This document shows, piece after piece, positions 50,138-55,791 of a stretch of DNA of 55,791 nucleotides (position 1 is its first letter; each line of letters starts with the position of its first letter). The position numbers and the translations under genes are program-made. The stretch comes from an uncultured Acetatifactor sp. (lineage in GTDB: Bacteria; Bacillota; Clostridia; Lachnospirales; Lachnospiraceae): NCBI GenBank assembly GCA_947586055.1, contig CANPXL010000019.1:1-55791 (forward strand), written 5' to 3'. The notes under the pieces are model-generated. The model had not been told where the DNA came from. It saw only the letters and a list, made by a program, of their open reading frames with translations, and ran no database searches.

Positions 50138-51535
50138 ATGAAAATACGGCTGTTCCATAAAAGAAGACAGAGAAGGACGACGCTTCCGGCGTTCCTTCTG
50201 CTATACATGCTATGCAGTGTCGGCATCCTTGTTTCAGGCTGCTCGCTCCCGCCGTCTTCCAGCCCCGTCTCCGGCCCCGCCGCCGAAGGGACAGCCGTCC
50301 CGGCGTCGGCACAGACGCCTGTGACGGCGCTGACGCCGTCATCTTCGCCGGTCTCCGCGCCGCAGCCCACCGAAGAACCGTTTCAGGAGTACGATATCAC
50401 ACTGATGGCCCTTGGCGATAATCTGATGCACATGGGGATCGTAAACACGGGCAGAAAAAAAGACGGAACTTACGACTATACCTTTCTGTTTGAGAATCTG
50501 ACAGAATATATTGATACGGCAGATATCCGCGTCATCAACCAGGAGACGATCTTCGGCGGAAATTCGCTTGGTTTCTCCGGGTTTCCCTATTTTAATTCTC
50601 CCACGGAGGTAGGCGACGCCATTGCGGCGGCCGGTTTCAATGTTGTTCTCCACGCCACCAACCACGCCGCGGATCAGGGGCTTGCCGGAATCGAAAACTG
50701 CGCGGCTTTCTGGGCCGGATATCCTGATATTCTGATGACGGGGATCTCCGGAGAAGAACCGGCGGACCGGATCCCGCTTCTGACGGTGGACGACGTTACC
50801 TTCGCCGTTCTGAATTACACATACGGCCCCAACATGGAGACTCTCCCATCCTCCCTGAGAGGGCACCTGAACCTGCTCTGCGCCTGTGACGAAAAAACCG
50901 GGGCCATAGACTTTACCAGTCTGAACCCGCAGGTTATCGAGGATATTAAGGAGGCAAAGAATCTGGCGGATATCGTCCTTGTGTTTCCCCATTGGGGCAC
51001 GGAATATCAGTCCTCACCCTCCAGCTATCAGACCCGGTTTGCCAACGCCATGGCGGAAGCCGGAGCGGATGTGATCATCGGTACGCATCCTCATGTGCCG
51101 CAGCCGATAGAATGGATCACCGCAGAAAACGGTCACAGAACTCTGTGTTATTATTCTCTCGGCAACTATGTTTCCACCCAGAAGCAGGCAAAATGCATGC
51201 TGGAAGAGATGGCCTGGGTCACCTTCCACGTCACCGAAGACCAGGTAACCGTGGAGGAAGAAAACAGCGGCGCCCTTCCCCTTGTCTGCCACTACAAAAG
51301 CGGCCCCGTCCGCCTTGTGGGGGTTTATCCCCTGGCCGAATACACGGAAGAGCAGGCCAGGGCACACGGGATCTGGAACTATGGCGGTGTCCCGCTTCAC
51401 CTGGCGGACCTGCAGGAGCAGGCCGAAGAAATCCTGGGAGAATGGATGCTGACCCCGTCGGACATCCTCACTTCCCAATCTAATCGATCACATTCTTTAC
51501 ACCCAATATCGTATCATAGTCCGCTTTTCCAATAA
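50138..51535 (+). CDS. CapA-family lipoprotein (PGA_cap metallophosphatase fold)
   Basis: A 465-residue exported lipoprotein. The signal peptide (about 1-33) ends in the lipobox VSGC, and a Pro/Ser/Ala-rich linker runs to about residue 80. The PGA_cap domain has the calcineurin-like motifs LMALGDNLMHMG (near 89), INQETIFGG, VLHATNHAADQG (near 171), VFPHWGTEYQ (near 281), IGTHPHVPQPIEW and YYSLGNYVST. CapA-type proteins serve poly-gamma-glutamate capsule synthesis, but no capBC is adjacent, so a capsule role is not supported. The last 56 bp overlap the 3' end of the opposing NlpC/P60 gene. Confidence 0.88.
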   Translation: MKIRLFHKRRQRRTTLPAFLLLYMLCSVGILVSGCSLPPSSSPVSGPAAEGTAVPASAQTPVTALTPSSSPVSAPQPTEEPFQEYDITLMALGDNLMHMGIVNTGRKKDGTYDYTFLFENLTEYIDTADIRVINQETIFGGNSLGFSGFPYFNSPTEVGDAIAAAGFNVVLHATNHAADQGLAGIENCAAFWAGYPDILMTGISGEEPADRIPLLTVDDVTFAVLNYTYGPNMETLPSSLRGHLNLLCACDEKTGAIDFTSLNPQVIEDIKEAKNLADIVLVFPHWGTEYQSSPSSYQTRFANAMAEAGADVIIGTHPHVPQPIEWITAENGHRTLCYYSLGNYVSTQKQAKCMLEEMAWVTFHVTEDQVTVEEENSGALPLVCHYKSGPVRLVGVYPLAEYTEEQARAHGIWNYGGVPLHLADLQEQAEEILGEWMLTPSDILTSQSNRSHSLHPISYHSPLFQ

Positions 51536-52895
51536 TAACGCCCTTTCTGGAATTGGCGGCGTGAATGATCTCGCCGTTGCCAATATACAGCGCGACATGA
51601 GTGCACTTTCCCGACGATCCATAGCAAATGATGTCGCCGGGCTGAGCCTCGCTGTAATCCACGGAACGTCCCGCCTTGGAAAGCTGTCCCTCCGGCGTCC
51701 TGCTGAGAGAGTATCCGAACTCTTTATAGATCAGGCTGGTAAAGCCCGAGCAGTCCGTTCCTCCCGCCAGCGACTGACCGCCGTGCACATACTTATTCCC
51801 AAGATACTGCATGGCATAATCAACGATCTGCTGACGAAGTTCTTCGTTTGTGGAATAAGAGGTATCCGGCGGAGCGACATTTACCACGGTACTCTCGGCC
51901 GCCTGTTCTTCGGACACACGTTTTCTCTCTTCCAGCGCTTTCTTTTCCGCCAGTTCTCTGGCTTCTTCTTCCAGTGTTTTGGCGTAGACAAATTCCTCGG
52001 ACACAGTTACGTACTGTGCGGACACATAACCGGTCGAATTGTCCGTGTACTGCACCCTGAGCCATTCGCCAAGATTCTCAAGAATCTTTACCTTTTCTCC
52101 CCGGTCAATGTAACCTACCCGGGACGACGCGATATCAGGCTGTTCTCTCACATTCAGCCTGTCGGCAATCACATTGGCGTAACGGGTTACATAATCGTCC
52201 ACTACCGCAACGGCCGCATCGCCATAGAGAAAGAACTCGGCTTTGATATATCCTTCCACGTTTCCGGACACAATCTGAAACCAATCGTTTTCCTCGCCTG
52301 CAACTGCCAGAATATGAGCCACGGCGCCGTCGTAAATTTTCCCGACAATATCGCTCTCGGTAGTAGGCTGGGACCGCACGTTGACGTATTTCTTCACATC
52401 GGCGATGGCGAGATCCGCATATTCGCTTTCTTCCGCACCCGCGTCGGCAACATCCGCCGCCAGAACGCCTGCCGCTATGGCGGCAGTTTCGCTCCCGCCC
52501 TCATTTTCCGTTCCGTCCGCGCTCTCTGAACCGCCGACGGCAGACAAATCTGAGACGCCCTCCCGCATCGCGTCAAAGCAGACCTGAATCCCGGCTTCCG
52601 GGTAATAGGGATCCCCCTTCCCGAAGGTTTCCCGGCCGCCGTCCGATCCGCCGTCTTCCGCGCCGTCACCTTCCAAACTGTCTTCTCCAGAGCCGTCGTC
52701 TTTCATGCCGGGCTCTCCCATATTGGCCTCTTCCGGTCCGTTCCATCCTTCTTCCTGCTGTATTGCCGTCTCAGTCGTTTCTCCAGAACCCGTCTCGCCG
52801 TCATCCGACGTCTTTGCGTAGGTGATTCCCACCGCAAAGAGCAGTCCGCAGACCACCGCTCCGGCACAAATCATTGTCATCACTCTGTATTTCAT
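51480..52895 (-). CDS. SH3-SH3-NlpC/P60 peptidoglycan hydrolase
   Basis: A 471-residue secreted cell-wall hydrolase. The ATG at 52895 follows GAGGG. A signal or anchor segment (about 5-27) precedes an acidic Gly/Glu/Ser-rich spacer. Two bacterial SH3 domains follow (VNVRSQPTTESDIVGKIYDG near 193; LNVREQPDIASSRVGYIDRG near 275), then an Ala/Glu/Lys-rich coiled region (330-355). The NlpC/P60 domain has its catalytic Cys in GGTDCSGFTSLIYKEFGYSL (near 395) and His in KCTHVALYIGNG (near 445). It cleaves stem peptides, typically D-Glu-meso-Dap. Its promoter has a WalR-like box upstream, the expected control for such enzymes. Confidence 0.92.
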   Translation of the reverse strand: MKYRVMTMICAGAVVCGLLFAVGITYAKTSDDGETGSGETTETAIQQEEGWNGPEEANMGEPGMKDDGSGEDSLEGDGAEDGGSDGGRETFGKGDPYYPEAGIQVCFDAMREGVSDLSAVGGSESADGTENEGGSETAAIAAGVLAADVADAGAEESEYADLAIADVKKYVNVRSQPTTESDIVGKIYDGAVAHILAVAGEENDWFQIVSGNVEGYIKAEFFLYGDAAVAVVDDYVTRYANVIADRLNVREQPDIASSRVGYIDRGEKVKILENLGEWLRVQYTDNSTGYVSAQYVTVSEEFVYAKTLEEEARELAEKKALEERKRVSEEQAAESTVVNVAPPDTSYSTNEELRQQIVDYAMQYLGNKYVHGGQSLAGGTDCSGFTSLIYKEFGYSLSRTPEGQLSKAGRSVDYSEAQPGDIICYGSSGKCTHVALYIGNGEIIHAANSRKGVIIGKADYDTILGVKNVID

Positions 52896-53002
52896 GTTCC
52901 ATCCCTCGTAGTTCCGGGACACGAGAAAATCATTACAAATTTCTAACAATTTTTAACCGGCAACAAATTATATTCCGGCTCTCTTTTCCCTGAATAAAGG
53001 GT

Positions 53003-53031
53003 AGTATACCATATCCGGCTCCGAACTTCAA
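53003..53031 (-). promoter_or_regulatory. Promoter of the NlpC/P60 gene
   Basis: On the minus strand TTGAAG (53026-53031), 17-bp spacer, consensus TATACT (53003-53008). It lies about 110 bp upstream of the start codon. The gap 52896-53213 otherwise holds only this control region and AT-rich sequence. Confidence 0.7.
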
Positions 53032-53049
53032 TAGTTTTAGCTTATATTT

Positions 53050-53066
53050 GTTACAAAATTGTTACA
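53050..53066 (-). promoter_or_regulatory. WalR-like box
   Basis: On the minus strand TGTAAC-AATTT-TGTAAC, an exact fit to the WalR/YycF consensus TGTWAH-N5-TGTWAH, 18 bp upstream of the -35 element of a peptidoglycan hydrolase gene. A second, imperfect pair (TGTTAG-N5-TGTAAT) lies in the leader near 52934-52950. Confidence 0.6.
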
Positions 53067-53213
53067 ATTATTTCAGGACTTTCAATCTTCTGCGGTTCTT
53101 TTCCTCTGTCTCCAGCGGAATTTCCCTCCTGCGCATCACTGAAAAGTGCAGGCGCCTTCTTCGTTCTGGAACAGCGTTTAAATAAAAAAATACGAGATAT
53201 ATAAGCAATGTCA

Positions 53214-53635
53214 TCAACTTAAAGAATATTTATTAAAAAATAATTGAAAAAAATTATATGGGTGTTTTTTAGCGTCTTTGATAAGTAGCGTTATGTGCTT
53301 CCTCTGGGCACAGGACAAAAGCACCCTTAAATAGGCTTTCTTTTCCTGAACGGGCATATCCTTCACTACCTTTTCGTCACAGGCCAGTTCAATATCCCTG
53401 CACAACAGAGTGTAAGCCGCCCAGCAAAGCGGATTGAACCAGTGGATGCAAAGCAACGGCTTCCACCAGTGGTCCTTTCTTCGCAGATGCGCTTTCTCAT
53501 GGGCCACGATATACCCCGCTTCCCCCTTTGGCAGCGCGGAAGGCAGATAGATCCTGGGGCTGATGACTCCCAGAATAAAGGGAGAACTCACATTGTCACA
53601 GATATAAATATTCTTCCTGCAGCCGTCCCCGGAGT
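53214..53635 (-). pseudogene. blaR1/mecR1-like sensor peptidase, internal fragment
   Basis: The frame keeps the middle of an M56 antirepressor peptidase: a segment DSGDGCRKNIYICDNVSSPF at the 5' side, GVISPRIYLPS, the zinc motif VAHEKAHLRRKDHWWK (HExxH form), NPLCWAAYTLL and ELACDEKVV. The N-terminal membrane helices and the C-terminal sensor domain are missing. The 3' end runs into unrelated AT-rich codons after LLSCAQRKH. The 5' side is joined to blaI in a different frame by a deletion. It cannot work as a complete sensor. Confidence 0.8.
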
Positions 53636-53838
53636 CTTATCATGCTGACCGCCGCAAAGCCCGCCATAAAAAGCATCCCTTTGTCGATCAGCCTCCGCAG
53701 TACATTGTGAGCCGTAGTCCGTTTCCAGTTAAAGGCCACCGCCGTCAACTTAACCAGCTCCGACGAGGTCACCGGCTCCCGCTCCCAGATCATATCCGCG
53801 TATCGCGCTTCCATTACTCCTAATTGGATTTCCGACAT
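53596..53838 (-). pseudogene. Truncated BlaI/MecI-type repressor (winged-helix part only)
   Basis: The ATG at 53838 follows GGGAGG. The frame keeps the BlaI DNA-binding domain (LGVMEARYADMIWEREPVTS, NWKRTTAHNVLRRLIDKGML, residues 4-57). At about residue 57 the wing and the dimerisation domain are replaced by sequence that appears to come from blaR1 (FMAGFAAVSMIRLRGRLQEE), ending at 80 aa against about 125 for the family. Two operator palindromes remain upstream. A full repressor is not expected, but residual DNA binding cannot be excluded. Confidence 0.8.
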
Positions 53839-53856
53839 ACGGAACCTCCCTTTTGA

Positions 53857-53873
53857 GACCACTCATTGTGGTC
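53857..53873. promoter_or_regulatory. BlaI-type operator 1
   Basis: GACCACTCATTGTGGTC is a perfect 6-bp palindrome around a 5-bp centre, 19 bp upstream of the blaI start. The half-site GACTACA-like sequence is the BlaI/MecI recognition type. Confidence 0.65.
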
Positions 53874-53883
53874 CCTATTTATA

Positions 53884-53900
53884 GACTACAATAAGTGGTC
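53884..53900. promoter_or_regulatory. BlaI-type operator 2
   Basis: GACTACAATAAGTGGTC, same length and spacing as operator 1. A TATAAAT box (minus strand) lies between the two, as expected for an autoregulated blaI promoter. Confidence 0.65.
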
Positions 53901-53938
53901 TCATATGTCATTACCAAATATGCCGCGTGTACGTCCCG

Positions 53939-54430
53939 TCAGTTGATCACCACCGTAAAGGTAAGCGTATCGGTATAATTCCCCGCGTATAAGGCGTGTT
54001 CTTTCTGCAGATCCGTAGAAAAGTTAAGAATCGCCCAGCCCGTATTTTCTCCGGCCGGAACCGTCAGTACCGTATAATTGTTTCCTTCCGGAGCTTCGTT
54101 GTGGTTGATCTTTAAACCGTATTCAATATATCCTTCTCCGCACATCATCTTAAACTGGTTTAGGCTTGTGAGATTGACATTGAGAACACTTCCCGCGTTC
54201 AGTACCACATTGCTGACCTGAAGCGCCCTCTCCACCTCTTTTTCCGTATCCGAAAACGTCACACTGGCGGGAATCGTTACGGTGTAGGTCACTCCCGCGT
54301 TATAATCCACCGTAAGACTGCTGCTGCTTTCCCCCGAATCCTGGGTTATGGTTTCTCCTGCCGTCCGCAGAATAACGGATCCCGGCAGAATAAAAGACAT
54401 GAGCAGTACCAACGATAGTATTCTTTTCAT
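53939..54430 (-). CDS. Secreted beta-rich protein, WxL-like/surface type
   Basis: A 163-residue exported protein with a signal peptide (about 1-24, ILSLVLLMSFILPGSVIL). The mature part is strand-rich and Thr/Val/Asn-rich: LTVDYNAGVTYTVTIPASVT (near 39), VVLNAGSVLNVNLTS, and the ending GNYTDTLTFTVVIN. This last motif is typical of repeat domains in Firmicutes surface and pilin-like proteins. No cell-wall sorting signal is present. It lies 15 bp behind the gene for a membrane-anchored partner and is probably co-transcribed. Confidence 0.65.
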   Translation of the reverse strand: MKRILSLVLLMSFILPGSVILRTAGETITQDSGESSSSLTVDYNAGVTYTVTIPASVTFSDTEKEVERALQVSNVVLNAGSVLNVNLTSLNQFKMMCGEGYIEYGLKINHNEAPEGNNYTVLTVPAGENTGWAILNFSTDLQKEHALYAGNYTDTLTFTVVIN

Positions 54431-54445
54431 TCCGATCCTCTCCCC

Positions 54446-54997
54446 TCAAAAGACAACTCTTTCCTTTTCCGTTTCGTTTACAAACAGCCTGATCCGCATA
54501 TCCACATTGTTGGTCATCGTCCTTTCCGCGTTCATACGATACGGCTGCACATGTACCACCGCCTCGTATTCCCCCTTTTCCAGTTCGCGGGAAAGCGTTA
54601 TATGATAAATATGTCTGCCCGGCTCCACAAGGCCGGATGTGTATAAGGTTTCATATCCCGCTCCGCTGTCATTACAGAGCCTGAGTTCAAACGTCAGGTA
54701 ATACTGCTGCTTGTTTTCCCGGGGATTATAAAAATCCACGTCCGCTTCTTTTGTACCCGCGGAAATCGTCAGAGATTCCCGCCCGACTATGACCACTCCC
54801 TCTTCCAAACTGTCAGCGGTCTCCTGCGGCAGGGTGTTTTCCGCATGAGGATCCACCACCAGTTCCACTCCGCTGCCATAGCCATGGAACGGTCCTAAAA
54901 CCGCCCTGCTGCCCGCATATTGGATGCTGTACAACAGCAGAAGCAGGAGTACGATCAACAGGCAGACCAGTACGGCCCTTTTGTATTTTGTATTCAT
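54446..54997 (-). CDS. Membrane-anchored extracellular protein, partner of the secreted protein
   Basis: A 183-residue protein. The ATG at 54997 has GGGGGAAC upstream; an earlier in-frame start at 55039 lacks a site. One N-terminal helix (about residues 7-27, AVLVCLLIVLLLLLLYSIQY) anchors an extracellular beta-sandwich-like part (TISAGTKEADVDFYNPRENK, YYLTFELRLCNDSG, LEKGEYEAVVHVQPY) rich in strands. It resembles accessory proteins encoded next to WxL-like or pilin-like surface proteins. Function unknown. Confidence 0.65.
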   Translation of the reverse strand: MNTKYKRAVLVCLLIVLLLLLLYSIQYAGSRAVLGPFHGYGSGVELVVDPHAENTLPQETADSLEEGVVIVGRESLTISAGTKEADVDFYNPRENKQQYYLTFELRLCNDSGAGYETLYTSGLVEPGRHIYHITLSRELEKGEYEAVVHVQPYRMNAERTMTNNVDMRIRLFVNETEKERVVF

Positions 54998-55099
54998 CTT
55001 GTTCCCCCGGCGCCATGTCCGGTTCATCATGTCCTGCACCAGCGCCCAAATGGCTGTCTGTTTCTATACAATATGACGGCATTTGACAATTTGCTACAG

Positions 55100-55133
55100 A
55101 AAAAAAGAAGCATGACGATTTTTTCGTCATGCC
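55100..55133 (-). terminator. Terminator after the cysK fragment
   Basis: On the minus strand GCATGACGA pairs with TCGTCATGC around AAAAA, followed by TTCTTTTTTT. A strong intrinsic terminator 12 bp after the stop codon. Confidence 0.85.
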
Positions 55134-55144
55134 TTTCGTTTTGT

Positions 55145-55345
55145 TCAGATCAGCGCAGTACTGAAATATCTCTCCGCCCTGTCCGCCAGCACCGTTGCGA
55201 TCACCTTGTCCCGGCCGTATTTTTCCGCCATGCGCTTCGCGGCCCAGACATTCGCGCCGGACGAGGTTCCCACCAATAGCCCCTGGACTCTTGCCAGTTC
55301 CCTCGCCGTATTGATGGCGTCGTCGCTGATCTCCACAATGTTTTT
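55145..55345 (-). pseudogene. cysK: C-terminal fragment of cysteine synthase A
   Basis: The frame gives only the last 65 or so residues of an O-acetylserine sulfhydrylase: NIVEISDDAINTARELA, GLLVGTSSGANVWAAKRMA and the end DRAERYFSTALI. The PLP lysine and the rest of the enzyme (about 240 residues) are missing. Upstream sequence turns abruptly AT-rich, which marks a deletion or insertion breakpoint. The original terminator is retained. Confidence 0.8.
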
Positions 55346-55430
55346 GTGCTATTTTTTGTTACCACATTTATTTTTATTTTTTCCTAGAGAGATTAAAAAT
55401 ATATATTTCCGCCGGAATAAAAAATTTTGC

Positions 55431-55459
55431 TTTACATTCTGTTCTGTCTGTGTTACTAT
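55431..55459 (+). promoter_or_regulatory. Promoter reading out of the window
   Basis: TTTACA (55431-55436), 17-bp spacer, TACTAT (55454-55459) on the plus strand. Confidence 0.6.
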
Positions 55460-55791
55460 CAGCCTATCTAATTCATGGCCCACGAGCCGTCAGATTTATA
55501 GTTTGCGGCACTTCGCCGTACCTTCCAAAACAGGAATTGTTGTTTTATAAACACGCAGTGTCTTTAATATTTACGTTTCGCATTTATGTCTAATATTTGC
55601 GCTGTCTCAGGCGCCTAAAACATCTTTCAGACCATCATAAAACATATTTTCAGTTCAACTCGGAATCCATTCAGAAACAAACCAAAAATGAAAATTGAAC
55701 AAAGAAAGCTATGACCAGGTGCCTGACAGGCTGTCTCTGCGTCTGTCAGACATCTGACCGCCGCAAATTCACCGGAGGAAAAATAACCTAT
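55460..55791 (+). other. Long 5' leader ending in a ribosome binding site
   Basis: About 330 bases without a credible ORF run from the promoter to GGAGG at 55774-55778. The window ends 13 bases later at a plausible AT of a start codon. The leader contains a 7-bp hairpin (CTGACAG/CTGTCAG near 55720-55750). No known riboswitch core could be matched by eye. The gene it controls lies outside the window. Confidence 0.45.

Noticed and set aside
50138..51535. Poly-gamma-glutamate capsule locus
   Set aside because: Only a CapA-family protein is present; capB, capC and related genes are absent from the neighbourhood.
1..55791. CRISPR array, prophage or complete insertion sequence
   Set aside because: No regularly spaced repeats, phage structural genes, integrase or intact transposase were seen.

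Overview
The window looks like a chromosomal segment from a Gram-positive gut anaerobe of the Clostridia, most likely a Lachnospiraceae member. The evidence is AGGAGG-type ribosome binding sites before nearly every gene, sigma-A type promoters, a lipoteichoic-acid-synthase-like enzyme, a GGGtGRT protein paired with a NifU-like scaffold, a BlaI/BlaR1 remnant, DUF5662 and DUF1015 proteins, and no outer-membrane genes. The species cannot be named from the sequence alone.

Positions 1-7.6 kb form an accessory region, visibly more AT-rich than the centre. It holds short unrelated genes mostly on the minus strand: an edge-truncated ORF, a terpenoid-cyclase-like repeat protein, a methyltransferase, a P-loop kinase, a peptidase S51, an APH-family kinase and a GNAT acetyltransferase. 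Among them are gene relics, a 64-bp repeat in two copies, and two complete type I toxin-antitoxin-like modules (3.15-3.53 kb and 7.2-7.53 kb). Each module has a short membrane peptide mRNA and a convergent antisense RNA with its own promoter.

Positions 7.6-53 kb are core-like and GC-richer. In order: a GH43-CBM glycosidase; the GGGtGRT/NifU pair; a three-gene TrpXYZ-type ABC importer; a five-gene minus-strand run argH-asd-(degenerate GGDEF/EAL)-topB-hexapeptide protein; a plus-strand NitT/TauT-type ATPase-permease pair without binding protein; tRNA-Thr(CGT); a TM-helix-repeat channel; an LTA-synthase/GDPD pair; glycogen branching enzyme; serine biosynthesis (serC, serA, DUF1015); a branched-chain amino acid run leuB-ilvD-membrane protein-ilvB ending in an L,D-transpeptidase; M15 carboxypeptidase-tgt-yajC; aroC; a lactonase-fold protein; a cysteine-rich small protein; DUF5662; a GlgX-like protein that has lost its catalytic residues; a CapA lipoprotein; and an SH3-NlpC/P60 hydrolase with a WalR-like box upstream.

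Positions 53-55.8 kb are again accessory or decaying. They hold a deletion-fused blaI-blaR1 remnant with two intact operator palindromes, a two-gene secreted/membrane-anchored pair, and a 3' fragment of cysK. At the right edge a promoter and a leader of about 330 nt point into a gene outside the window. A palindromic repeat family with AACAGTTCAGCC-type ends occurs three times (7.5, 22.9 and 46.9 kb).
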